A stretch of DNA of 64,000 nt from Coenobita brevimanus (GCA_032717465.1 CM064653.1:33911816-33975815), one strand, 5' to 3'. Positions 1 through 11,228 are shown, counted from the first letter of the stretch. Numbers and translations: made by a program. Notes: generated from the sequence alone by a model not told the origin.

Positions 1-526
1 AGCAGCAGGAGGTGGGGGAGTGGAATGAGGAGGGACAGCAGCAGATGACAAGTGATGCATAGATGAAGTGAGGCTGTGTGTTGTTATTGTTTGTGACCTA
101 CTTACTGTAATGAAAATGTTGCTTTTACTGTAGTGTTTTTATGACCTACTAATGTATTAATAATGTTAAGGAACTTTCACAATGCCGTGAATGAAGCAGA
201 ATTGAAGGAAAATCCACGTAAAATACAAAAACAATATGTATTTGGGGAGAAGTAAACAACGCTTTGGCCCAACTAGGGCTCAAACATTGTTTATTTCTCC
301 CCAAATATACTGTTTTTGTTATTTATGTGGATCTTCTTTCAAATTAATATTGTTGCTTTTAAGTTTAGGGTAGCATAACTCCCCAAATGGGTTGACTTTC
401 CCAGAGTCCAGGAACGTAACCCCCGATATAACCATTGTTTCTTATGGGAAAATTGTTTAAATAACACGTTTTTAACTAACGCAACCTCTCCAGGAACCTA
501 ACCCTCGCGTTATTTGAGAGGTTACT

Positions 527-527
<1 letters not shown>
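1..527 (+). mobile_element. pogo/Tigger element 1, 3' part only
   Basis: The window opens inside this element. A short open frame at 3-62 ends in TAG and is rich in Gln, Glu and Gly, which would suit the extreme C-terminus of a Tigger transposase, but it is too short to prove that. About 460 bp of non-coding sequence follow, ending in a right terminus that reads GAGAGGTTACTG next to a TA array. The terminal region carries the stretch TTTCTTATGGGAAAA, often seen near Tigger ends. The reverse complement of this end closely resembles the left end of the element at 63748, so both window edges hold related elements. A 137-bp palindrome lies inside it at 204-340. Confidence 0.6.
204..340. repeat. 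137-bp imperfect inverted repeat
   Basis: Bases 204-270 and 275-340 are reverse complements of each other with scattered mismatches, separated by about 4 bases. Both arms contain the block TTTGGGGAGAA(G/A)TAAA or its complement. The sequence could fold into a long hairpin. It lies in the non-coding 3' part of element 1 and is either a small nested foldback element or a structured part of the transposon. Confidence 0.8.

Positions 528-572
<45 letters not shown>
528..572. repeat. (TA)n array between elements 1 and 2
   Basis: An almost pure TA dinucleotide run separates the right end of element 1 from the left end of element 2. Tigger elements duplicate a TA on insertion, so the array provides targets for both. 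Confidence 0.9.
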
Positions 573-574
<2 letters not shown>

Positions 575-912
575 CATAGTCTTTCCTCATACTTTGAGGG
601 AGGTATGTTTTGTCAGAACCGCGTGAATTGTGAAACGTCCAAGCATGAGGTTGATTGTTTATGTAAAAAATTAAAATTGTTCCGGAGGGACAGCTGGGTT
701 ACCTACCTAACCTTTCAAAAAAAAATCCTCAGACACAAGAAATACCTAACAAAATGAACAGAAAAATGTTTTTAGGTTACATTGTAATTAGGGTCAAACT
801 GGATGATGATAACAGTTAAAAATAAAAAATTTATGGACGAGTACACAATTTATTGAAAAATTTACAAAAAAAGAAAATCAAATGCAGGGGTTAGGTGAGG
901 ATGTTCTTGTAG

Positions 913-960
913 GGCATGTGAAGTTCTATACAGGGTGGATGGGGGATAGTGACTAGGTGT
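913..960. repeat. 48-bp direct repeat, left copy
   Basis: This segment (AGGGCATGTGAAGTTCTATA and onward to GACTAGGTG) recurs with a few mismatches at 11229-11276. The two copies bracket the whole LINE block inside element 2. They may be an old, unusually long target-site duplication of the first LINE to land here, or a pre-existing tandem repeat of element 2. Confidence 0.75.
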
Positions 961-1007
961 GTTCTTATCTAATTGTTCTTACCTAATTGTATCTTTACAG
1001 GAATGAG

Positions 1008-2885
1008 TCAAGCTCGTACTGTCCTGTGTCTTAAACCATATTTATCGTGCATATCCTTAAATTTGTGAATTGTTTTGGCACACACTATTTCATTCGGTAG
1101 TGCATTCCATTGATCAATTGCTCTGTTTGGGAAACTGAATTTCCTTACGTCTTTATCACCTCTCTTCTTATGCAGTTTTTTGCAGTGTCCTCTTGCTGAT
1201 GCTTCTCCATATGTTAAGTAATCATTTATGTCTATTTTCTCCTTTCCTGATATGCACTTATATAGCATTATCATGTCACCTCTTTTCCTTCTCTCCTGTA
1301 GTGTTGGTAGATTCGGTTTATTTAGACTTTCTTTGTAGCTTAGGTCCCCTAAGCATGGTATCCATCTTGTAGCGGCCCTTTGAACTTTTTCAGTCTTGTC
1401 TATGTGCGTTTTGAGATGAGGACTCCAGACTATTGATGCATATTCCAGGGTTGGTCTAATGAATGATGTTATTATCCTTCTTAGCATGTCTTCATTTATG
1501 TATGTGAATGCTATTCTCATATTTGCAAGCAGTGTATACATGTTCCGTACCTTCTCGCTGATGTGGTCAGCCGGAGATAGTCTGTTATTGATAATCACAC
1601 CTAGGTCTTTCTCTCTTTCTGATGTGTATAGGGTTTTATTTCCTAACTTATAATCCCAATCAGGTCTTTTTCCACTTTTACCAAACTTGATTACATGACA
1701 CTTGTCCACATTGAATTCCATTTGCCATGTACTACTCCATTCATGAAGTTTATTTAATTCTTCTTGTAACTCCCTACAAGAGTCTGTGCTAGTAATTCTC
1801 CTTTGTATTTTTGCATCATCTGCAAACATATTCAGATAGCTCTCATTTCCAGTGTTACTGTTTATATCATTTATGTACACTAAAAACATGATTGGTGCCA
1901 GCACCGAACCCTGTGGTACTCCACTAGTCACTTCTTTCCATGATGAGTAGTTTCCTCTTAGTACTGTCCTCATTTCTCTTTTTATGAGAAAGTCTTGCAT
2001 CCAACAAAACAGTTTACCTCGAATTCCTCCTTGATGGTACAGCTTCCATAAAAGTCTTTGGTGTGGTACTGTGTCAAAAGCTTTCTTGAAATCTAAATAG
2101 ATACTGTCCACCCATCCTTCCCTTTCCTGTATTGTGTTTGTTATTCTGTCATAGTAGCTCAACAAATTAGTAACACATGATTTTCCTTTTCTGAAACCAA
2201 ACTGTCTTTCTGTTATCATACTGTGTTCTTCTAGATGATTTACCCAAGCTTTTCTTATAAGTTTTTCTAATACCTTGCATACAACACTGGTCAGTGATAC
2301 TGGTCGGTAGTTGAGAGGATTTTGTCTATTTCCTTTCTTGAATAAGGGGACTATATTTGCTTTTTTCCAAATATCAGGTAGTTTCCCTTGACTCAAGGAT
2401 TTCTTGAAAATTAAAAATAATGGTTTACTTAACTCCTTTGCACATTCTTGTAACACCCAACATGAAATTTCATCAGGACCACTTGCTTTTCCTCTGTCTA
2501 ATCTACTTAACTCCTCCTGTATTACTTTTTCTGCTATTTGTATATCTAGTAGTATGTGTGGACATGCGTGTTCCACATAGTCCCTCTCAAAATTTTTTTC
2601 TTCTGTAAAAACTCATTGGAAATTCTTATTTAGTGCTTCACAAATATCTTTCTCTTGTGTATAAGTGATTCCCTCGTCCGTAATGGATTGTATTATATCT
2701 TTTACTTTGGTTTTGCTTCTGATATAGCTGTAAAACAGCTTTGGTTGATCACTACTTTTATTTATTATATCCTCCTCAAACTGTTTTTGGGCTTCCCTCC
2801 TTATTCTTGTATAGTCGTTTCTTGCCTGTTTGTAATTATTATGCGCCCTTCCACTATTGTGTCTTCTGTATCTATGCCACAACAA
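1008..2885 (-). pseudogene. CR1-like reverse transcriptase, one in-frame stop
   Basis: Continuation of the LINE polyprotein in the next frame. The 2885-2613 part (linker and N-terminal RT region, ending NKNFQ) and the 2576-1008 part (522 residues) share one frame and are separated by a single TGA near 2613, where the family has an F-x-x-VFT motif. RT landmarks in order are KASGPDE, RPVSLTS, QFGFRKGKSC, YLDFKKAFDTV, VTSGVPQGSV, FADDAK and LGVIINN. FADD in place of YADD is common in CR1. The C-terminus has the Arg/Lys-rich tail typical of the family and lacks RNase H. With one frameshift and one stop, this is a recently inactivated copy. Confidence 0.85.
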
Positions 2886-2940
2886 ATCTCTTCTTTCTTT
2901 TGATTTTTTACATTCTGTATTGAACCATTTCTTTATTTTC

Positions 2941-4920
2941 TTATCTGCTTCTTTGTGCTGTGGGGATGTACTTCTGCACTCCTATTTCATAAAATTCACA
3001 AAATTTTTTATATACAGCATTTAAATCTTGTCCTCTAAGCTCATTTTCCCAGTCAACTTCTAAGAAATACTTCTTTAGGTCTTGATAATTTCCCTTTTTA
3101 TAGTTTAGGCTCTTTTTGTAACTGTCATTGCTGTTTACTATGTCATATGCTATCCTGAAGTTATAATTTAGTACTGCATGATCGCTTTTGCCGAGTGGAG
3201 GGTGATATATTAAACTGTCAATGTTAATTTCTTGCCTAGTAAATATTAGATCTAGCACTGAAGGTACATCAAGTCCTCTTTTTCTAGTGGTTTCCCTCAC
3301 ATGTTGCATTAAGAAAAACTCTTGTACGAGATCCAGGAGCTTTTGGTCCCAACAGCTTTCTTGGCTATTTATATCTAGAGTATTCCAATTTATATTTGTA
3401 TTGAAGTCCCCAGTTAGTATAATTCTTTCCGATTTCTCTTCCATTTTATGTAGCAAGGATCTTATACTCTGAATTGTACTCTCTGCCAGGTCCTCATATT
3501 CGTCTCTTTCCCATGTGTTTGATCTGGGTGGCATGTACAAATTGGCTACAATTACTTTGCCTTCAGATGTGTCGATCTCTACTGCAATCAGTTCTACTTG
3601 TGATGGTATATCTAGGTTTATTTCCTTGACTTTTAGATTTTTCTTAGTTAATATTATAATTCCTCCTCCTTTTTTTAAATTTCTGTCTCTTCTCCATATA
3701 TTGTATTCCTCTAAGTTTAGTATGTCATTGGATATCCTTGGTGTTAATTTTGTCTCAGTTAGGCATATTATTTGTGGTTCATTTTCTCTGACATAATCAT
3801 TCATCTCTAGTAATTTAGATACCATTCCATCCACATTTGAGTACATCAACTTTATCGTCTTGTTTATATACTTGTCATGACATGGTTCTACTAACTTCCT
3901 CCTTTCTCTTCCATCCTGTTTGTGTACCACTTTCGTACCTGCAATCCTATTACTTTGTAAAAAAAATTTCTTCTTCTCCTCTTCTGATCTTCCCTCATTT
4001 TTTGTTTTTGCTTCCTCCCTTTTCTCTTTCAGTAATTCCAGTTCCTCTTGTGTTAGGCATCTTTTTATCCATACATTTTTGAACTCCTCTTTTTCCATAA
4101 GATTCTTTGCATTTTTTAGTAACTCTTCCACAGTGTTTACACTCTGGAAAGTCGCCTTTAGAGGTCTTGTCTTGCTTTTCTCGTATTTCCCTAATCTTTT
4201 GTGTTCCTCTATGTCTTTACTACAGATTTCCTCTGATACTTCTTTCAGTAAGCTCATTACATTTGCCATCTCCTTTTTGTCTCTAGTGATCTTGTTTTTA
4301 ATTTCTTCCTCATCTATACCAGTGATTACTATTGATTTTTTTATTTCTACTGAATCTCTGACTAACTTTGGATTGTTTTGGATTATTCTTTTCACTTCCT
4401 TTTTAATGCTTTTTTCCCCCACCCTTGTTTCTAAGTCCTTCTTTACTTTCACCATTTCAGCATACGTGGTTTCTACATCATTTTTGTAGCTTTGCACAGC
4501 TTCATTCACCTGTGTTATCTTCTCCTCAATATCACTGCTCTGGTCCATAAGACCGCTTGCTTGTCTAATTATCTCTGTGTCATTTTTTAACTCTTTCATA
4601 ACACTCTCGTGATTGACTACTGTACTTCCCATTTCACTCACTTTCTTCCTAAGCGTACTCAATTCCACTGTTAGTTCACTGATGGTTGTGTCTTTCTTAT
4701 TGGCCTCCCTTCCTAGTTTTTCTATCTCTTCCTTTTGCAAGTGCATTTCCTTCTTTATTTCATCCATTTCATTTTTGAAAGCCATTTCTAGTTTGTGTAC
4801 ACGTTCAACCAGTCTATTTTGAGTCTGCACTTCAACCAGTTCCTGGTAGAAATCATCATTTTGCTTTTTACTTTTATCCCTTTTCTTTTCCAAATTTGTT
4901 TTACTGAAGTATGTATCCAT
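2941..4920 (-). CDS. CR1-like LINE ORF: coiled coil + ORF1 C-terminal-like domain + APE endonuclease
   Basis: This 659-residue frame begins with a Lys/Glu-rich segment predicted by eye to be coiled coil (about residues 25-180). A region resembling LINE ORF1 RNA-binding domains follows (about 195-330, including SIVITGI and RPLKATFQSV). An apurinic-type endonuclease then occupies about 357-590, with E in LTETKL (389), D and N in TGDFN (505, 507) and SDH at 579-581. The protein would bind the LINE RNA and nick target DNA. No stop separates the ORF1-like part from the endonuclease, although classic CR1 elements place them in separate ORFs. The frame ends at 2941 because of a frameshift near 2950-2960; the downstream RT continues in another frame. 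Confidence 0.75.
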   Translation of the reverse strand: MDTYFSKTNLEKKRDKSKKQNDDFYQELVEVQTQNRLVERVHKLEMAFKNEMDEIKKEMHLQKEEIEKLGREANKKDTTISELTVELSTLRKKVSEMGSTVVNHESVMKELKNDTEIIRQASGLMDQSSDIEEKITQVNEAVQSYKNDVETTYAEMVKVKKDLETRVGEKSIKKEVKRIIQNNPKLVRDSVEIKKSIVITGIDEEEIKNKITRDKKEMANVMSLLKEVSEEICSKDIEEHKRLGKYEKSKTRPLKATFQSVNTVEELLKNAKNLMEKEEFKNVWIKRCLTQEELELLKEKREEAKTKNEGRSEEEKKKFFLQSNRIAGTKVVHKQDGRERRKLVEPCHDKYINKTIKLMYSNVDGMVSKLLEMNDYVRENEPQIICLTETKLTPRISNDILNLEEYNIWRRDRNLKKGGGIIILTKKNLKVKEINLDIPSQVELIAVEIDTSEGKVIVANLYMPPRSNTWERDEYEDLAESTIQSIRSLLHKMEEKSERIILTGDFNTNINWNTLDINSQESCWDQKLLDLVQEFFLMQHVRETTRKRGLDVPSVLDLIFTRQEINIDSLIYHPPLGKSDHAVLNYNFRIAYDIVNSNDSYKKSLNYKKGNYQDLKKYFLEVDWENELRGQDLNAVYKKFCEFYEIGVQKYIPTAQRSR

Positions 4921-5160
4921 TTTGTAATACTAAATGAACAGAGTATGTACTTACAGAATATGTACACTTTCCCCCTGTTGCTGTAGTATAAACAAACCCA
5001 GCTGACTCAACGCATCGTGGTTCTTTGTTCTGTTTGAACCAGTCTTATTTAAACTTATTATTTCTTTTCCTTTTAATAATGAAAAATCATTTAGTCTAAC
5101 CTGGTACAGAGCTTGACTCATTCAAAGATACTTATTTAGGTAATGCCTCTGGCCGTGTTG

Positions 5161-5218
5161 GTTGGTATGAAGCGCCGGTAACGGACGTCTACCTTTACAC
5201 ACATGCATGTGTGTGTGT
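5161..5218. other. short spacer with (TG)n, no gene seen
   Basis: The spacer between the 5' side of CR1 copy 1 and the next LINE tail contains a duplicated scrap of LINE tail (CTACCTTTACACACATG) and a short TG run. No coding capacity is visible. Confidence 0.5.
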
Positions 5219-5356
5219 GTGTATTTACCTATTTGTAGTATACAGGAATTGAGCAATGCTCGTGTTGTCCTGTCTCCATATCCACATTTATCAAGTCTAC
5301 CTTTACACACATGAATGTTTTTCTCATGCACCACCTCTTTGTCTAAGTCGTTCCGG
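5219..5356 (-). mobile_element. CR1-like LINE 3' tail fragment (about 135 bp)
   Basis: This fragment holds only the last about 40 codons and 3' tail of a CR1-like element of the copy-3 type; the minus-strand reading is NDLDKEVVHEKNIHVCKGRL and onward. It ends in TATTTACCTATTTG-type repeats. It joins directly to the 3' tail of copy 2. The same LINE-to-LINE junction, with about 110 identical bases, recurs at 49752-49885. Confidence 0.8.
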
Positions 5357-5398
5357 GTATTTACCTAATATACCTAATTGTGATATACACGGAATGTA

Positions 5399-7456
5399 CT
5401 ATGATCGTGGGTTTCTGTCGCTGTTTCTCAATAAGTCAAATTTAGCTTTAAACTCGTTTAAGTTTTTAGATTGGACGATCTCTTTGTCCAGGCTATTCCA
5501 TAAGTCTATACTTCTGTAAGGAAAGCTATATTTCTTGATATCCTTTAAGCAGCTTGACGTTTTCAATTTCATTCCGTGTCCTCTTGTTGCTCTCTTATCC
5601 CATACAAACAGATCTTCTTTGTCAATTTTATCTACTCCCACCATGGTCCTGAACACTGCAATCATGTCTCCCCTCTTTCTCCTTTCCTCTAAGGAAGGCA
5701 AATCCAGTTTTTCCAGCCTCTCTCTGTATGACAGGTCTGTCAGACTGGGGACCATCTTGGTTGCTGTTCTTTGTATTCTCTCAATCTTGTTTATATCTTT
5801 TTTTGTGTGTGGGGACCACACTACCGCTGCATATTCTAACCTGGGGCAGGTCATGGCCACTATCAATTTTTTCATCATCTCCTCATCCATATAATGAAAT
5901 GCTACTCTTATGTTAGTCAAGAGTTTATAAGTCTCTCCAACTATCTTGTTAATGTGCTTTTCTGGTGAGAAACTATCTTGGACCAGCACTCCCAAATCTT
6001 TCTCTTCTCTCCTTTTTGTGATTAATTCATTACCCAACAAATAATTCGGTGATGGCCTCCTGGTACTTTTACCAATTTCTAATATTTTACATTTCTTTAC
6101 ATTAAATTTCATTTCCCACGTCCGGCTCCAATCGTGTATTGTATCCAAATCCTCCTGCAGTATTTTACAATCCTCCTCAACCTCTACCTTCCTCAAGATC
6201 TTTACATCATCAGCAAACAGACTTGCATAACTGTTCACTCCATCTACCATATCATTTACGTAAATCAGGAACATTACTGGCTCCAACACCGAGCCTTAAG
6301 GGACTCCACTTGTTACTTCCCTCCATCCAGACATCCTATCCTTTATTACTGTCCTCATTTGTCTGTCTCTCAAAAAGTCTCTCATCCATTCCAGAAGTTT
6401 CCCCTTCAGTCCTCCTATATATTCTAGTTTCCACATTAGTCTCTTATGAGGTACCTTGTCAAAGGCCTTCTCTAAGTACTCAAAATCCACCCAACCATCT
6501 CTCTCCTGTACCACGTCAATCGCTCTTGAGTAAAAGCTTAACAAGTTAGAAACACATGACCTTCCACTTCTGAATCCAAACTGACATTCAGCCAAAATAT
6601 TCATCTCTTCCAGATATTTTATCCATCTATCTTTCAGAATTCTTTCGCACAATTTTGCGACCATGCTGGTTAGAGACACTGGTATGTAATTCAGGGGTTC
6701 TTCCTTGTTTCCTCCTTTATAAATTGGTACCACATTTGCCCTTTTCCACTCTTGTGGCACTTTCCCCCCTTCCAGAGAACACACAATTAAACTGTGAATC
6801 TTATCCACCAGTTGTTCTCTGTATTCCTTCAGTACTGAATTAGAGATTCCATCTGGTCCTGGGGCTTTCCATACATCTTTAGTTTCTAGTAATTTATACA
6901 CTTCCTGTACCTCCACTTTTGTATCTTTTATCACCGGAACAAGTCTAGTCATTCCCTCCCTTTCCACAAACTCCTTTTCATTAGTGAAAACTGACTAGAA
7001 ATGATTGTTCATTATTTCTGCTTGCATTGCCGCATCCTTAAAGACCTCTCCTTCTACTTTCAGTTTGGTGATTCCTTCCTTTTGTTTCAGTTTGCCATTA
7101 ACAAATCTATAAAACAGTTTTGGTTCATCCTTGCAATTGTCTATTATACCTTTTTCAAAATTCCTTTCTTCTTCTCTACGTATTCTTGTGTATTCATTTC
7201 TTGTTCTTTTATATTCTTCCTTTGTTCTGTTGTTACCTCTCTTTCTCCAATTGTTCCACGCCTTATCTCTCTCTTTTTTTGCTGTTATACATCTTCTATT
7301 AAACCACTCCTTTTTCCTGTTTTCTTTCCCTCTTACTCTTGGTACAAATTTTTCCACTCCCAAATTATAGAGGTCTAGAAGGGTATCCCACTTCTTCTGT
7401 ATCTCTCTTGTTTCTCTGAATTTTCTCCAATTTCCATTTTCAAAAAAGTTTCTCAA
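5399..7456 (-). pseudogene. Reverse transcriptase of CR1 copy 2, several in-frame stops
   Basis: Three pieces in one frame (7456-6995, 6967-6296, 6289-5399) together cover the linker, RT and C-terminal domain. Motifs include WKAPGPDGIS, YIPVSLTS, QFGFRSGRSC, FEYLEKAFDKV, FADDVK and LGVLVQDS. One stop at 6296 replaces the Gln of the conserved VPQGSV block, which alone would inactivate the enzyme. The frame is otherwise well kept, so decay is mainly by point mutation. Confidence 0.8.
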
Positions 7457-7762
7457 TCCTGTAAAATCTGCTTTCCCAAAGTTGGATCTTCCCTGTCAAT
7501 GAAGCTCGTCTCTTGGCCCGACGTTCCCTATTAACATCTGGAACTCAATGACCACATGATCACTTTTTCTTAAAGGACAGAGATATTTCAATGATTCTAT
7601 TACATCGGGTTCTTTGGTAAACAGTAAATCTAACCTTGCTGGTGTGTCCTCACCTCAAAACTGTGTCTCTTCTTTGACCCATTGAGTCATCACATTATTC
7701 ATTATTATATTTAATAACATAGTGCCCCACGAATCCTCACCGCCTCCCGAGTACCATTCCTC

Positions 7763-8880
7763 CTAGTTCACCTCTTTACAGTTAAATTCACCCACCAAAA
7801 TTATATTATTGCTTTTCTCAATTATTTTTTGTAAATAGCTAGCCTTATCTGACAACATCTCATGGTATTCGTCATCCTTCCATGCCCTCGTCTTTGGGGG
7901 AACATACACTACCGCCATATCTCTCTTAACATTCTCTCCGGTTTCTAATTTCATATATATCACTTCTGCCCTGCCTTCTCCCATTTCCACAGTATCAACA
8001 TTTATGTTGTTCTTCACTGCTATCATCACTCCTCCTCCCGTTTTTTCTTTTCTGTCTTTTGTCCACAGTTTGTATTTACCATCTCCCAAATGAACATCAG
8101 TATCTTCTCTTAATTTGGTCTCTACAAAGCACATGACATCAGGTTCATGTTCTCTCAAGAAATCGTTAATTTCGATCCTTGTCGATATGAAACCATCAAC
8201 ATTAGTATATATCACCTTCAAATTATTTTTGACGTTTTTAATACCCTCTTCTCTCCTACTCTCTGTCCGTACCACTTCCTCAACTTCTGATCTTTCACAG
8301 CCATCCCCCATAGTTTCCTTCACTTCTATTTCCTTAAATACCACTTCCTTACTTTCATATCCATTACTCTCCAAAAAAAAGTATTACATTCTTCCTCTGT
8401 CCTCTTATCATTTTTTTCCTGTACTTGTTCCTTCAATGATTTTAAAACTTCTCTTTCTTCTTCATTCAAATCTTTTCTTATTATAATATTTTCCATCCCT
8501 GCCTTTTTGCTTAATTTCCAGGTCACTTTAAGTATCTCATTTATTACACTTTCTGATGTATATTTGACTCTCATTGGTCTTGTTTCCCCTTTCTTATAAG
8601 GCCCTATCCTCTTTACTTCTTCAATTTCTTTTACCCACTTGTCTCCGTCGGGGTCAATCTTGCCTAATATTCCTCTCCCCAGGTTCGTGTCTCTCTCAAG
8701 TCTTACGAACCTAACCTTTTCTTCCTCTTCCCTGTTTCTAAATATTACCACACATCTGTTCCTTTCTACAGTTTCTCTCACTATTTTCTCTTTTTTCTTT
8801 AGTATTTTCACTACATTTTCTTCCATTTTTTTCTTGTTCATTTCCCTTTCTTGCTGGATGATTTCTCTTAAGCTGACCAC
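7763..8880 (-). pseudogene. ORF1-like region and APE endonuclease of CR1 copy 2
   Basis: The 8880-8326 frame encodes a Lys/Glu-rich segment followed by the same ORF1-type domain as copy 1 (VVIFRNRE, ETRPMRVKY, REVLKSLKEQ). Near 8370 the frame shifts, and 8374-7763 continues into the endonuclease (IYTNVDGFIS, CFVETKL, GGGVMIAV, VGEFNCKEVN). The stop at 7763 falls just after the GEFN motif, in which the expected Asp is Glu. The shared order in two independent copies shows that ORF1-like and endonuclease domains are normally joined in this lineage. Confidence 0.7.
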
Positions 8881-8938
8881 TTCTTTCTGTTCTTATTCTA
8901 CGTGTTCCCACTTTGTGTGTGTGTGTGTGTGTGTGTAC

Positions 8939-11088
8939 CTATTTATATTTACCTATTTGTTGTATACAGGAATTGAGCTAAGCTTGTGTTGTCCTGTCTC
9001 CATATCTACATTTATCTAGTCTAGTTTTAAACACATGAATGTTCTTTGCCTGCACCACCTCTTCGTCTAAGTTATTCCAAATACTTATGCTTCTGTTCGG
9101 GAAATTTTTAAGATCTTTAAGGCATCTACTTTTCCTCAACATGAAGTCATGACCTCTTGTTCTTCCATCATCCAACACAAATAGATCCTCTCTATCCACC
9201 CTTTCCAATTCTCTTTCATTTCTAAATATCATGATCAAGTCACCTCTTTCCCTTCTCACGCACAGTGTTGGTTACTTCAGTTTTACCAATCTCTCCTCGT
9301 AGGTGAGTTCCCTTAAGCATGGTGTCATCTTCGTTGCCATTCTTTGAGCCCTTTCTAGTTTATTAATATGCTTCTTCAAATGAGGTGATCATACCACAGT
9401 TGCATACTCCAGTCTTGGTCTTATCATGGTCACTATCAACTCCCTCAGCATTTCCTCATCCATATAGTTTAAAGCCACTCTCATGTTGGTCAGTAATCCA
9501 TAAGTTTTTCCAACGATATTTTTTATATGTGTTTCTGGTGACAGGTCATCCTGAATAATCACTCCCAAGTCTTTCTCATCTTTTCTTTTACAAATTATCT
9601 CACTCCCCATTTTATATGTCCAAAGCGGGCTTTTTCCACTCATTCCCATTTCTAATACATGACACTTCTTGGCATTAAAATCCATTTTCCAAGTCTGGCT
9701 CCATCCGTGGAGTTTATCCAAGTCCTCTCTCAGTTTTTTACAACCATCAGTACCTTTTAATATGTTTCATGATTTTAGCATCATCTGCAAACATACTCAT
9801 GTAACTATTTAAACCCTCAGGTAAATCATTTACAGATATCAGAAACATTATTGAGGCTAAGACAGAGCCCTGGAGTACTCTACTAGTCACGTTTCTCCAC
9901 TGTGAAACCTTGTCTCTTATAACTGTTCTCATCTGCCTTGCTATTAATCATCCATCCACTTTAATACTTTCCCATGCACCCCTCCAAAGGTCTTCAACTT
10001 CCACAGCAGTCTCCTGTAAGGCACCCTGTCAAATGCTTTTTAAGATCAAGATAGACACAATCTGCCCATCCCTCTCTCTCCTGTATGACATCTATTACCC
10101 TACCATAGAAACTTAATAGGTTAGTAATACATGATCTTCCTTTCCTAAAGCCAGATTTCTTGGTGTTATCGCTTCATTTTCTTGTAAATACTTTATTCAT
10201 CTTTTTCTAATAATTTTCTCACAGATTTTACAAACAATACTAGTAAGTGATACAGGTCTGTAATTGAGTGGATCTTCTCTATCTCTTCCCTTGAAGATTG
10301 GCACAATACTTGCTATTTTTCAATCTTTAGGTAACTGTCCATTTTCCAGCAGTCTTGATGATGACATAAACAGGCCACACTGACTGGTCAGCACATTCCT
10401 TCAGGATTCATCCAGCCACTACAACTGGTCCCTTCGCTTTTCTAACATCCAAATCCCTCATCAGCTGCAGCACCTCATTCACGTCAGCTGTAATTTCTGC
10501 CATTTTTGTCATCCTGGGTTCTATTTCAGGTTCCCTAAATTCCTCTTCCAGCACAAAGACTGACTGCAGTTTGTTATTCATTATTTCACACAATTATTCT
10601 TCATTTTCATAAGTCTCCTCTCCATCCCTCAGTTGTATTATACTGTCCTTAACTTTCACTTTACCATTTACAAACCTATAAAATAATTGTGGCCTTTACA
10701 TTTTGTTACAATATATTTTTCATATTTCCTTTCTTCTTCTCTCCACACCTGTACATATTTATTTCTTGCCTGCTTGTACTCCTCCCAAACCTTTTCACTA
10801 TACCTTCTTCTCACTTTATTCCATTCTCGTTTTCTTGCCTCATATGCCATTCTACATCTGTTGTTAAACCATTCTTCTTCCATTCCATAGCTGCGGAAAC
10901 TTTTGGAACATTTTTACTAACTCCTGTTTTATACACTTCTTTCAGAAACTCATATTTCTCATCAGCATTTGTGATTGTATTCATTTTACTCCAGTCAACA
11001 ATTTGGAAAAAGTTCCTCAGGAAGCAGAGTCTGCCTTCCCATAATTGTATCTATTTTCAACATGTTTTTCATCTCTTTCTCCTTCCTT
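8939..11088 (-). mobile_element. CR1-like LINE copy 3, degraded
   Basis: The 3' tail (ATTTACCTATTTG repeats, 8939-8970) and the C-terminal frame 9259-8978 match the fragment at 5219-5356, so this is the parent type of that fragment. RT remnants lie at 9721-9389 (MDKLHGWSQTW, LGVIIQDDLSP), 9932-9747 (MRTVIRDK, FADDAK), 10593-10408 and 10883-10668 (EWFNNRCRMAYEARK). Numerous frameshifts and small deletions break it. It is the oldest-looking of the three LINEs in element 2. Confidence 0.75.
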
Positions 11089-11200
11089 CACTCCTGAATA
11101 ATCACTCCCAAGTCTTCCGCATCTTTTCTTTTACAAATTTTCTAACTGCCCATTTTAGATGTCGAGTGCGGTCGTTTTTCACTCATTCCCATTTCTAATA
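11089..11200 (-). repeat. Displaced duplicate of a CR1 RT segment
   Basis: About 110 bp here (AATAATCACTCCCAAGTCTT and onward) repeat the segment at about 9548-9660 of copy 3 out of order. The piece sits at the 5' edge of the LINE block, beside a TG run and the right 48-bp direct repeat. It may come from template switching during reverse transcription or from a separate truncated insertion. Confidence 0.7.
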
Positions 11201-11228
11201 TGTGTGTGCGTGTGTGTGTGTGTGTGAA

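Larger units (their letters stand above)
961..5160 (-). mobile_element. CR1-like non-LTR retrotransposon, copy 1 (near full length)
   Basis: A minus-strand LINE with a 5' leader (about 4921-5160), a long ORF joining an ORF1-type region to an endonuclease (4920-2941), and a reverse transcriptase frame (2885-1008). The 3' end lacks poly(A) and finishes in short repeats of TTAGGTAA type, as is usual for CR1/L2-type LINEs. Only one frameshift and one stop interrupt the coding region. The RT contains FADD and the CR1-style block VTSGVPQGSVL. The exact 5' boundary is not visible. Confidence 0.8.
5357..8890 (-). mobile_element. CR1-like non-LTR retrotransposon, copy 2
   Basis: This minus-strand LINE has the same domain order as copy 1 but is a distinct subfamily. 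The 3' tail ends in TTAGGTA-type repeats at 5357-5378. Endonuclease and RT lie in one frame from 8374 to 5399, interrupted by several stops; the ORF1-like part (8880-8326) is one frameshift away. The 5' end meets a TG run near 8917. Copy 4 at 49747-52640 is a close relative and supplies boundaries. Confidence 0.8.

Noticed and set aside
3920..4489. Ser/Phe-rich frame of 189 codons on the plus strand
   Set aside because: It is the antisense shadow of the Lys/Glu-rich ORF1 region of CR1 copy 1. Similar shadows occur opposite the other LINE and transposase frames.
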